From: Owenia fusiformis
Taxonomy: Eukaryota; Annelida; Polychaeta; Sabellida; Oweniidae
Direction: 5' to 3'
Assembly: GCA_903813345.2 (NCBI GenBank)
Contig: CAIIXF020000005.1
Span: 35,779,375-35,839,374 of the forward strand
Length of the DNA: 60,000 nt
Shown here: in pieces, positions 20,451 to 34,000 of the stretch
Layout of the letters: each line of letters begins with the position of its first letter
Position numbering within the stretch: the first letter of the stretch is position 1
Notes under the pieces: model-generated
The model's database searches: none
The model's input: only the letters and a program-made list of their open reading frames with translations
What the model was told of the DNA's origin: nothing
Translations under genes and position numbers: made by a program

Positions 20451-22890
20451 CAATCTACTCTTGATAAATGAGCCTCAATTTTGATTTAGCAAAATGGGTG
20501 AAAGATCAACTGAGTTTTGAAGAAATTTGCATTGAATAACAGAGATTCTGGACAAATACTGTACTGACATAACAAAGAGTTTCTACTATACATAAACTAC
20601 TACATAAAAATAACTGATACATTCTACATTATTTTTGCAATTTTAATAAGTGGCTCCAATCCATCATTTAAGTTAATATATAAAGAAAATGTACGTGAGT
20701 TTCTCTTGGGTTTTGTCTGATTCAAGAATATTGAACTGGATTTTTGTTTTGTCATGCATATGTCATGTTTTAAAGGCCATATCTCATGTTTCATTCTTAA
20801 TTGTACGCATAATCTTGTTTGTTTATGGGGTGGGTTAAGTATAACAGCATTTCATAAACTCAGAAGTGTAAAAACTGTTGCAGTGTCCCATTTTTAAAAA
20901 GGAAATCCCACTTTCAAAAGATCTGCTTCATTGACATGGTGGGTTGGTGGGAAATAAACAAAATGCATATCGCATAAAATTTAGTATGAAACCTTGGACA
21001 CTACCCCATTGTACATAGCAGAGTGAGCATGGCTGCCTAGGTTTTACAAATCTATAAAAGGTGCTTATAAAAAGACAGCTCAATATAAAGTATGACATTA
21101 CAAAATATAATTTATTAGATGTCAGATTGGCCCTCTGCCTCCCCAAAAACCTCATTGAAATGTTATCAATATTTTAAATTAGAAGTTGCATCCTTTCAAA
21201 TGTCATAATAGACATTTACAACCCCCCCCCACTTTTGGTTTACCAAATTATACTAGGGTGACATCTATATATTGATCCTGTCAATACTATTCTGGTCAAC
21301 AAAAACTGGTGATAATTCAAAGTTTCAGAGTTTAATATATGTTTAACGTCCCCTCTCATAATAATAATAATTTTTCAGAAAACGTTAAACATATAATTAA
21401 ATACTAGTGCTATAAATACAATTCCTTTACATATAAAATAAATATGATGTATTTGTACATCAAAAGTGACATCTGTGGTACAACAATATTTTTACTAAAA
21501 AATTCACTTTAAAACAGTGAGAATATAAACTAAGCCACTGTGTACAAAGTGATGTAATCTATAAATACATACATATATACATACATGTACAATCTAGCTT
21601 TATTTTGATATACAATATATAGTCTAATATACATTTATTATAATAAACTAAAAGAGTTTCTAATAAAACATTGAAAATTAGAGTACAAGTTTCATGCGTT
21701 CAATTTTAACACAAGAGTTGGCGTGTGCCCTCAAGATGGTATACGATATGTAAGTAATAATTTTCTAAGATATAGTGTTTTTAAGGATCTAAGTATATTC
21801 TTTGACATTGATAAACTAGGTTTTGTTCTGGCACACAACCATATGTAGCAAATTGAACACCCTGCGCATATAACTTCTAAGTAATATCTATGAATCTAAT
21901 TAATATTGTGAATAAATCGTACATTTTGAGGTATATATATTGCACTGATTCAAACGGCACAAACTCACTCATATCATATCCTCCGAACACAGGATTTACA
22001 GAACTCGTTCCTTAGATATTCTGGAATTTGGAGCCCTGTGGTTGGAGGATACGATAACATTAAAAAGTATTTATAATGAATTAAAGCTTCAATCACATTG
22101 CATACTGGTACTATACGTGTATTCATTGATTCGATTTCAGCAACAGTTTAATGACAAAATGTGAAGACTCTAATAAGTCTTGCATTCTACTAGATGTATA
22201 CAAAAATGTGCATTCACATTGTTGATTTTCATTTTCTCATTATTCATCATTTCTATTTACTCTTTAGGAATTTGGTCAATGAATCTATATTCAAATTGTA
22301 AGATTAAATTTACAATAGCATTTTGACACCCCCAATTCTCGAATGTGTAGTTGAACATTTTTTTCATATTATTCAGAAACTGATCATCCATGCAAACAAA
22401 ATCTAATGTACTTTTACACATAATAATGTTCACACTCATACATACTGTAGGTATATTGACCTAGTTCCCCATACCATTCAAATTATTAGGTATTTGAATT
22501 TGTTACCTAATACCATGGGCTTTTAACAGAAAGCCCATGCTAATACTTGATACGATACATATGAGTAATAGAATAATAAGGAATAGCCCTATCAATCAGT
22601 TTAAACTGGATTTACACTTACAAAAACTTGTGGATTATTTCGGGTTTTGCTGAATACCCATACACTACAGATACTGTACTTTAGCATATCCCAGGTATCT
22701 TGTCTCATATAAGATATTGATATTTACATCCATATCAATAAGGTTGAGCAACTACCACAATATGAAGAGCTAATCACATCTATGTATCTCTGAATCAGTA
22801 TCAAATCTTTATATGTATATTGACACCATCTTCAGTAACATAGGCCGAATATAAAGATGGCAGAGTTGTCTGTGTATTTATTGTCTTCTG
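20451..22890. other. Non-coding region
   Basis: 2.4 kb of AT-rich sequence with small ORFs only; a poly-C run lies near 21221. No exon, RNA gene or convincing transposon end was recognised. It lies downstream of the minus-strand INPP5F gene. Confidence 0.4.
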
Positions 22891-22892
22891 CT

Positions 22893-23476
22893 GGGATACA
22901 AGGAGGATTGGCTCCCAGGTTGCACTCTTGATATTTTCCAACAATGAATCCAATTTTTGGGGTTGTCATGATTTTCACTTCAAATTTTCAAAAAAAAAAT
23001 TCAAAAAACAAGAAGTGATCAAGGTATTAGCTCGAATCTTTTGGATTGGTGATTATGAATTTATATCCACTTTAATATCAGATAATAATGACACTCTGAC
23101 ATTTTCATTGTTGGAAACTCTCGATATTGCATTCTGGAAACCAATCCTCCTTAGCTGGTATGCAAGGAGGATTGGCTCCCAGGATCGAAACTCGATATTA
23201 TCCAACAATGAAAACGTCAGAATGTCGTTATTTTCTAAAATTAAAACCGACAAAAATTCAAAATAAACAGTTCAAAAGATTCGAACCAATATCTCAATCA
23301 TTTCTTCTGAGTTTTGGAATTTTTCGTCAGGAAATAAGACCAAAATTCAAGATTCAAATGTTGAAGTGAACAAAATGGCAGCTGTTTGAACTCAAATTTT
23401 GTATCACGACATGCCCTTATATGGAACAGAATATCGATGTTGCACTCTGGGAGCCAATCCTCCATGGCTGGGATGT
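22893..23476. mobile_element. Nested palindromic element with four GGAGGATTGG segments
   Basis: The outer arms (22893-22945 and about 23430-23476) are inverted copies around 'GGAGGATTGGCTCCCA'. The centre (about 23086-23233) is itself a palindrome with two more copies pointing towards each other near 23140-23180. Thus the same segment occurs four times in alternating orientation. No ORF of substance. Confidence 0.75.
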
Positions 23477-23872
23477 AGGAAAACCAGAATGGTGATGGAC
23501 AAACAACACTGCCATCTTTACATCAGCTTAAAACCAAAGTTCAACATACATTGTATATCCTAAAATATATTACACATAATATAGGCTTTTTCTCAATGAG
23601 AAACAGTATACAGGGAGCTTAGTGTATACATGATCCTACATGTATAATGTTTAGTTGATGTGCATATTGAATTTAAAGATTCACAATCCACCCACTCCAG
23701 TTCAAAAAAGATGCAAAATCATCTCCAAATACACATATTTGTCGTTCCACTCTTCTCTTTAAGTAAAAGAATTGCTGGCAAAATAGAAATAACTTTCTTT
23801 TATACACCAGGATTTAAGTTATGGAAATAAAGTAGATTATGGATTCAAAGAAGATGTTAATCCTAGTCCTTT

Positions 23873-25013
23873 TCATAATTGTATAATTCTTGTGTGACAT
23901 TCCCGAAGACGTAATAATCCACGTCGCCTGTTCTCAGACATTGATGACTGAACCTGCCGCTGCAATAAAGATGGTGGCATTCGGAGATGATCGCGGATTT
24001 TCGATAATGTCGATGCAGATCCTGAAGGGTATATTTCTGCTTGCCGTACAGCGATCTTAGCTTCTTCTCTTTCAGCTTGGTAACTGATGGAAGTTAGAGT
24101 GCTGTCACTGAATGATTGTTTCATATTGGAATGGCTTAGCATCTTTTGCTTACTGACTGATTCAAGAATCTCAGGAGTTGTAGCTTCCTTGATATTTGCT
24201 TTGCCTTTTTCAAAGTCAAAATTCTCAATTTCAACTTTTTCTGATATGTCATCTTGAATTTCTAAATCATCATCTTTGCTATCTTCATTTTTTGGATGTT
24301 CAATATCGCCGTTTGGTTCAGTTTGTGATTGTATTTCCAACATGTTCCCTGGTTCGCCACTGCCCTCTTTTGCAGTTTCATTAGTTTTGATAATGTCTTC
24401 AGAATTTGCAGGATATGAGACATTTTCCTTGGAGTTACCAAAATCAATTAAGTTTTGATCTTGAACAAGTTCTCCTGTTTTTACGCCATTTGATTCAATT
24501 TCTTCCTCATCATCGGATTCCGGAAATTCAAATTTAGCTAAAGTGTCATGAGGTGGGCTAGTTGCTAAGATACCACAGCTCTCCAAGACAACTTCGGCAC
24601 TATCTCTTTTTGCATCACCTTTGAGTGCCTTCTTGGAGTGTATTCCTCTAAAACTACTTCGTACATTCGACAGTTTCCCCAGTATTTCATTTGGTCTTTG
24701 AAACGATGTCGTGTTGTTACTATAAAATACATTTGGAAGTTTGATCTGGGGGCGACGAATATTGTTCCTCATGCGAGACATGGGGTTCTTAATATTCATA
24801 GGGTTCAAGCTGGCTAAGGATTTTTGTATGGCAGTGACAGGGCTTGGTTGTTTAGAGCTCTCTTGTGTGTGATCAGGCAGTTGAAGATCCTTGGGAACTA
24901 CTGGTTCATCAGTTGTGACATCATCAGTTATATTAGGGGAAGTTTTGTTCCACATATCTGTTGGTAACGTTGACTCACAGGTCTTAACATCACTGGCTGA
25001 TTTTGAAGTTTTC
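23873..25013 (-). CDS. INPP5F: INPP5F terminal exon (disordered tail)
   Basis: Acceptor ACATTTTAG/GAAAAC (reading minus); stop TGA at 23875-23873. Its 379 full codons encode a Ser/Glu/Asp-rich tail with an acidic '[10 protein letters not shown]' patch. The ending '[10 protein letters not shown]' is the conserved INPP5F C-terminus. A methionine at 24955 is internal, not the start. Confidence 0.9.
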
Positions 25014-28000
25014 CTAAAATGTAGAGTAAATAAGAACTCAATTTGGGAATAATGGATTCAATAATTTGACATACTGTATTGCACATTGTGTACCAATCAT
25101 TTTTTATTGTAAGGTATGCTTAAAAATATAATTTATTTTTGATATTTTTTCACTCTAAAATATCTCAAAAAAGCATGGGGAAGTGGAAACAGCTATTTTA
25201 TCAATAAAAAAATGCAGTCTTGTTTTCTAAGAGTACTTTTGCTACAGAATCGATTTAAAAAATAGGCCATTTCCTTAAAACAGCATCAACTAAGACGGAT
25301 CCTGTCCTTATAGAATCCATACCGTACCTTTCTAACTTCCGTTCTACTATGGGAACTGTGTAGCCCTTAGAAGTACAGGCAGCATTGAATGCTTCTGTGA
25401 CAGCAATAAGAGACTCTGTAAATAAACCAGACAGTCCATCATTGTTAGATTACACCTAGCAGACTAATATATAATACACAAGTTCAACAGTAGGATAAGG
25501 TATCTCTTCATTTTAGGAAGGGATTTATTTATATTTTATTGAAAACTCATTTACTATTTTCCTATTCATTTGATTACTGTCAAAGGGTTATTGAATAAAC
25601 GAATATAAACTACAATCTGACAATGGACAATACATTCTAAATAAACATGAATTTAAAAAAATATTTTTAGGTTATTTCATGCTTGATTTCCAATATGAAT
25701 TTTATTCCAGAGTGTCAATATAATATTTACTGAATAAAATCCACATTAAAAATCAACCATGAACTGATCTTTTTATTCCATAATACTACGATTTTCCCTG
25801 GGAAATAAAATAATATTATCCCTCTTAAAATCATATATACTCGAAAAATCATATTGTCCCTGTAAAAAAATCACATATACTCGAAAAATCATATTGTCCC
25901 TATATTTTTCCAAAAAAGTTCATTTTTCAAAAAAAAATCAGTTTTTTTCAATTTTCGAAAAATTAATTTTTTCGAAGATTTTCATTTTTGAATCATTTTT
26001 TCAAAATTTTTTAATTTTTCCAAATTTTTGGGTATAAAAATAATTTTCATTTTTCAACTTTTTTTTAGTATTCCGTTTTCCTTGAATTCTCAAAAATTAA
26101 ATTATGGAATAAAGTTACTAATACAATTCTTTTGGTTGCTTAAATAAACCTAATAAAATATACTAATTGAATCACATTTGCAGTAATTAATCAAAGCTTA
26201 ATATAATTAATTCATACATATTATATAAAATATGATCTTGCAAAATACCGGGGTCAAAATGGAAGGTAGATGGAAATGTGTTGGACAGACAGAGGTAAAA
26301 TTGGGAGGGACTAACATTTCTCTGCTTCTGTCAAGGGAAACATACAATTAATGTAATTACTTATTTCTTAATGCAAATAATCATACCCAGTTTTTCTAGT
26401 TTAGTATGTGCAATGGCTGGAACTAAAACAAAATAAACATGATTCGCCAATTCGATCATGAATCTTAGAGAACATGTAGCTTCAAATCATCACAAGATCA
26501 TGAATATTGAACAAATATTTCACTCTATTGAGGTGAATACCTGTACATCTTTCACAAGTGATATTCCACGAAGCCCGAAGGGCAAGTGGAATATCACCTT
26601 GTGAAAGTGCTACAGGTATTCACCGAAAATAGAGTGAAATATTTGTTTTATTATATCACTGTCTAGCTAAACATCCCTAATATTATTAAGTCATAGGTTA
26701 ACATTGAAATACATTGAATCTACTCGGTTCGTCTGCCATTTTGACTTACACTGAACTAAATTATTTACACTGAACGAAAACAAATTCTTTGAAAATTCCC
26801 GGGAGCGTGGGATATCGCTAGATATCTCACGGTTGTCTTATCTGATTAGCATTGCCATTGAATATCGCCAGATATCCCACGACATGTGACCCGGTTTTGA
26901 CCAATCATACTGTCGCTAGCTAGATAGTGATATAATAATGTATCTTATTCCATAATACTACTGTTTTCCCAGGGAAATATGAAGGAATAAAAATCGTATT
27001 GAATCGTATTACATGAAAAAATCGTATTGTCCCCGGGAAAAAAATCGTATTGGAGCTTATTACATGAAAATATCGTATTGTCCCCGGGAAAAAATCGTAT
27101 TGGAACGTATTAACCTATTTTTGGTTTCCCGGTTATTTTTAACATTGGCTAATTGATAAAAGCATTATCCAAATGTAACATTTTAGTGGAATGTATTATG
27201 GAATAAATAGGTTATTTCTGGTCGGGATTGAATATGGGTTTTATTCCTCGGAAAATATGATATTGACCTTGGAAAATATGACATTGACACTCGGTCGCTA
27301 CACTCCCTCGGTCATTATCATATTACCCTTCGGTCAATATCATATTGTCCCTCGGAATAAAACCCATATTCAATCCCTCCCAGTAAATAACCAATATTTC
27401 TATAATAGCAGAATAATCACTGATATCTTGGACTTGAATGAATGGATTGGAGACTACCATTGAGTCAATGCACTCAGTCCCGAAAACAGGTTCACATATA
27501 GAACCTTCACTCATTGATGCTACACTTATATATTAATGATGGTTGTTTCCATTGGGAATTTTTATCAATTCTGAACTCCTGGTTATTAAATAATACATAT
27601 TCATTATGACTATACATATTCATACTGACTTCATAATGAAGCAATATTCATATTTACAAAATTGCTGCACTGTTGTGAGAGAAATGTCAACAAATAGAGA
27701 AGGTTGTTGAAAATGTTACCTTATGTACTGATGATGCTCAAATAAATAGAGCCAATCAACATTTTATCCTTGTGCTCATAGCGTATCATTTGTCTCTGTA
27801 TTAAGATGGTCCTCGGAAACTAATCCCAAATTCTCTTTTAATAATTTGATTTCACTATTTCAAATTTTGCTTCAAGATGAGTTATTTATTACCATTTTGC
27901 TACATTATTAAAATATTTTTGATAACTTATGGGGCACCCTGTAATTTGGTATATACATGTTTAAAATCTTATTTGATAAATATTACCAATAAATATTACT

Positions 28001-31000
28001 AAAAGTAGCCTAAAAATAAGTGTGAAATGTACTTTAAAAGTAAAGAACAAACAGCGATGATTGGTGTTGATGAAACTGAAAAGTATGAGAAAGGAATGCT
28101 TAATAGAATAAACAACTATGACTTTGTCCCAATTGTACTTTCATATTTTATGAATAAAGAAATGTATAAACCATTGAGACAAACTTTATTACCTTTGGCT
28201 TCTTCTGGATTGGTGATTTTCACCACAATGTTGTTAAAGAGCCTTGTACTTGGGGCCCTCAGTGTATGAAAGTAGCCCACTTCCCCTTTGTGTTTGTAGT
28301 GAAACCTCATCCCAACCCAGCGACTTTTAAATATAGAAGAATCTGCACCTACAAATATACATTTTAAGATGACCAGGGGTCAATATATAAGTGTTATGTA
28401 CTGGGGTTTTGGATACAGGGTTTACCCCAAAGGGTTCACAAGAGTTCACTCTTCAGTCCACATGGTCCGATCTTGGCAGCCGGTTGGTCTTCTACCCAAA
28501 GATGAATGGATGCAAAATCAGAGAAAATGAATTTACTAACAAGGCATTAACATCCAAAAGTCACCACCTTCCATTTGTTACAGATGCTGAATGACAAACA
28601 CCAAATGCTAAACACCATCCACAAAAAATGGAGACCATAACAATATGTCATCACTTCTGGTGGTGACATAAAAACTATAAGAAGGACGAAGTAACGTTAC
28701 AATGGCATGATCCAAAGGTGTTTAACCATTTTAAATCATTAAGAAAAATACACAAAAATTCAACATTGTTTTAATTTGTACAATCTGTTCACTTGTTTTT
28801 CATTAATTCAAGGTTACACATGGTCAATGCTTTACCTATTTTCCTCTTACCCTGCTTTGAGATTACCTTTGGGAATTATTGACTGGCCAGTGGTCGATGA
28901 GGTCAGTCTTTTGCATAAACCTGCGTAAACAGTCTATGTATATCAAGAGTTTATATTTTGAGATCACTAACATTAACACTTATTATCAGTTTGTCTGTCC
29001 CCTGCTACAAACCCTGCTTTTGGCAACAAGTATCACTTCTTTTATCTGACAATTGTTATTCACAATTTCTCTGGTCATGCCAGATCACTTAACATATTTT
29101 GGCTCACTTGGGACTTGTCATCAAGTAGATTCAAGATTTTATTGTGTTTCAAGCCAATACAGTTGGCTTCCTCAAAAAATCAATTACAAGTAATAGTTTT
29201 TTGTATTACATAGTTTTTAAACTTCAGTAAAAAGGTTAAACTATTTCATGTAAACCATGAACATTATAAGCATTATTAAGATAGCCACTATATAAAGCTG
29301 TACTACTTTTTTGACCCACTCTGTAAATACTTACATATACAGTACACAGTGTATATACAAGTGCACTAAATGGTTGAATTTTATCTATTTTAGTCAACAA
29401 AATAGTAAGCGAAATTTTAATTCCCCTCCAATGCTTGGTCACTATAGGCATATATATTGGTAATTTTTAGAAAAGGTCAAGGTCACACCCATAACAGTGA
29501 AGGTCATCTGAAAGATGAATGATGATGTGTCATAAGTGTTTCCGACTTCCAAATTAAGTCTAAGTTAAATTACAGAGCAGTTGTAATATTATCTCTCATT
29601 ATTGAAAAATTCCAAACCTTTGCCCTCCAAGCCTTTTGACCAATCAAATGTCTCACCCTGTATACATGTATAGTTGTATAGACCGTAAAAAGATCAATAA
29701 GTATAGTTATTATATGAAAATATTCAGCTATAAAAGAATACCCTCATCGAGAATTAATATTCCGCATGCACTATGGCTTTACAAAAAAGTGTACTTCTTG
29801 GATTTTTCCTGATGCAACTCCATGTGCAAGTTTTGGATTGTGACAATGTAACATTTGGAGAAAACACCTCAGCCTATCCACAGCTGCAGATAAATACAAC
29901 TGATATGAAATCTAGCACTGAACCATGTAAGTTTTCAAATATTCAGGGTGGACGCATTTATGTAATCAGAAGCATGAATTGATCGTTTGATGTGATCTTT
30001 TATCAAGCAGTTTCATTGTATTCATTTTTTATATTATAAATATGATAATATAATTATCTAAATCTATGTTTGAGAATATTTTTTAATGTTATTCCCCAAA
30101 TTAAAATTGTAAACTGAAAAATTGAAACAAGTTTGAGTCACAGTTTGACAGTCCAATAATTATTTACTTTAGTTGATTTCTTTTCGAGCTTGCCCTTGCA
30201 CTTAAAAATGATTTAGGCCCATCTATGCACAACTGCAAATGGTGAGAAAAACATCAATATTGCATTTTTGCCCCTCAAGTCAGATTTCTTCTTTCTTCTT
30301 TAGGTATTAACTAAATAACAATCTTCTTTGCTTTTGTGTTTCTGTTAAAGGCCCTGTGTAAAGTTTAGATCATTTTGACTTATGTTGTTGGTGTAACCAA
30401 AATATAATATGTGAAGCTTTTTCTTTTGATTTCAAAAAGTTGTATTTCAAACAATATTTTTGTTGTTGCTAGCATATATTCTACACAAATGGAAAATGAT
30501 TCCTAATCTATTTACTGTAAAACGGGTATTGTTAGCGAGGGGTAATTGTTAGCGATTGTTAGCGATCGCTATAGTTTCGCTAAAAATTGAATTCGCTAAA
30601 ATAAACTGGGGTTAAAATAAACCGGGCGCTAAAATTTGCAAATTCCCGGGAAACCACATGAATACTAGTATTTAAGGATCTTTTCGTTCAGTGCTCGACT
30701 TCCGGTTTGTAATTTGAAAAAGATAAATATTTTTAAATCGTATGTTTCTTTCAATATCTGAAGGATAAGTAGCCATCCATCCAGTTTGGAACAATACCAT
30801 GTGCGTTAGAAGTCTTACATTTTGATAATTCTTCTATCATAAATGATGAAATTTCTAATGCATTTCGCAAATTTGATTTTTTAAAGATTAATCTTCATTT
30901 CGCTAAAAGGAGCAGGGAAAGTATCGCAACAGACTTTTGATAATTTTGACAGTTGATAATTTTTTTGTGAGTAGTTTCTGGCTGTAAAAAGTAAATGCTT

Positions 31001-34000
31001 GGGAAAGGCGAATCCATAATCTTCAAGAAAAGTTCAAAGAATAGTTTCCAGATCAATTGGATTATCTTATAATCCATGTTTAATCCACCCATCTACAAGC
31101 TTTTTCAAAATACATTCGTCATTTTCACCATCGTCCCTCATTTTTTTTACAATTTTTCATGCAAAGTTACATTGTACTTGAACACATGTTTCATCAAGTA
31201 AAATATGTAAGGAACTCCATGAAGTTTGTTTTTGAGTTTTTTTTGAAAAAATGAACCTCTTAAAATGCATGTTTACAAAAATAATTTAGGAGTGATGTAA
31301 AAGATGGCAATGTTTTTCAATAATAACATGCATAGGTGGGTGAATTACTCATGTGTGTTGTGTTTTAATCCTGCATTCACTGACTGAGTTAGCCTATTGA
31401 AAAATCATAGAGATTAATAATACAAACAGTAATACTATGAATACTTCTACTTCAAGCTCAAATAGCGCTTTCAGGGTCCTGTGTTGAAATACTAGATCAC
31501 CTTATGTGCATGAATTTTCAAGAGAAACCATCAGTGCAAGCAATTAATGAAAGCATCATCCGAACATCACTTGAAAAGTACTAAAGTGGTGAAAAATTGC
31601 AGGATGTTGACAGAAAATGTGCCTAGGGGAGAGGGTCGTCTCTCAACCCCCCTCCTCCCCCTCCCTGGTCACGGGACTAATACATGTGATATGGCAAAGT
31701 CCAATTCATAGATTAAGTTTCCCTTGCAGTCTTGTTGGCATTTTTATTAGAGTTCATGTTTTGTTTATGTTAATGGGTGAGTGGAAGACCCTTGGGTGGG
31801 AATCAAATATAAAATGTTTTCTAAAATATATATTTGAAATACTTTGTGTATGTACAGTCACAAACTCTAGGCAACATTAACTAGTAATGGGGCAACATCC
31901 CAACTCAACTGAGTGAATGTGTAAACCATATAAGGAACAATATATATATCTTTTATCGACCTTTTAGATGTCATATCATGACATATTAGTCACTTAGGTA
32001 GAGCAGTTCTTCCCATTGTCGAGTTGAAGAACTGGTATCTTTATCCTGGCTAGAACCATAGACAATTCTAGCCAGTGCCAGCCTTTTATCGAGTTAGCAG
32101 CACTCTAGTAATCGCCGGCATAGGTCAGCAGTCATAGGTCAAAGACAAATCACAAGAAGTGCTGTGACCTGGGTTTGAACCCAAGACCTCTACTTTTCAG
32201 CTTGAAGCCAGACTTCCTGCTTTTCAGACCAATGCCTTAACCACTAGGCCAACCCGGCGACCACAAAAAAACATTACATAAAACAAACTCAGCATGCAAA
32301 CATGTAAAACTGGCATGGCAAAACAATAGATTGTGAAACTGAATAATAAAAGCACATACGACTAGAAAACAAGGGATTAATGAACACTGGTGTAAAGTAA
32401 TGAAGGGACCTGTTAAAATGCCATGAATGGGGATTGGGCAATTTGAATAGTAGAAATATAAAAAATGTGAAAATTAGCCAGGTAGAGGGGGAGAGATAAA
32501 GGGAGCTGCTGCTCCCCCAAGAGATTCTTTCAAAATGATGCAGTTTCTCACCAATCTGAGCACTTCGCATGATTTTTTAGCCAAAACTGTCAAAAAGTTC
32601 ATCCCTAAGCAAAAGCTTTGCCCTTGGTAAAACTGCTCCTACCCCTTGGTAAAAGCTGGCTAGAGACAGTGTAAAACACTTGTGTGAGAACTTGAACATG
32701 AACGAGTACTGTTATGGCCCCCAGTAATGTTGTCCATCTCTCATCTGGTTTAACTGGGGACCATTACATCAATTGGCATTATATCAATCAGGCAAAAAGA
32801 GGCCAGTGATGTGAAAATAGTCAATAGCACAGTGTTATAGCATGACGGTTACGCCACCTCTGAAAACGAGGTTGGACAGCTACGTTCACTGATTTATCCA
32901 ATAAAATGGCCGCGATGGAAGAGAAAACTAAGGTTGGCGCATTATTTTCTACTTCTGTGTATCAATGAAAGGATGAACGATTTATGTAAGAATCGCATTC
33001 GGTGATACTTTCAGTAATGTATATTTTAAACGTAGCCTTTGCAAATTGATGCCCGGGGATAACATGAAATAAGAGAAAAACTGTCGAGTTTGAAATTCAA
33101 AACTACACAAAAATTGAGTAATTTGTTTATTTTTGTTTTTGTTGTTAGGGCATGGTCTACATTGCCTAAAAACCTTGTGGTATATAGATGTAACTTACAT
33201 ACGATCATACAAAGCCAATTGAGCATTGGAAACCACCTAATATGTTCTACTCAAGCCATAATAATGTATTTTGAATTTGCAGTAGTTATACACAGTTTAC
33301 TTATACTTACAGTTAATATTTTGAGTGGCTCATGTACTGAGTGGCTCATGTACTGAGACAACACGAGAATGGACCAAATATTATAAACTTTGATATCTCA
33401 GTCGGTAGGTTTACAGATTATATTCTGTTTCTTGTAGACCACCTGGCAGATTTGACCCAGTCTTTATAACCATCCATATATACGTCACCGAATGGAACTA
33501 GTTTAAAAGGAAATCTTATCTGTGAATATTGCCTACAGGCGAGAAAGAGGACATGCTGCCTTTCCCATCCGCCATTTTTTGTTATCGTTACCGCAAAATT
33601 TTGCAAATCGCCTTGACGTAACCGTCATGCTATAACACCGTGAATAGGGGACCATAAGTTTACACATTCCATGTGTTCGTTCATCAAAATAGTGCGATCT
33701 TAACCTCCCTAATAACTGAAATTGTTGACTCAACCAATAGAATCATTCTATGTTTGTTTATATTTGTTCACATTAATATGGAAGAAAATCGGACATTTTG
33801 CTAAAAAGATGTTATTGTAAATCTTAGAAATAATGATAAAGGTAGTATACACCACACACTCAATGGTATTGATTGTGGTTTTCAGAGACTCTCAATAGGG
33901 ACTTTAAGCTTGCAATGTTTTTCACAACCTAAATGTGAATGGCGTTTCGATTTTATATGCAAGCTTAATCTCCCTAATGTTAACATTAAGGTAAGAGTGT

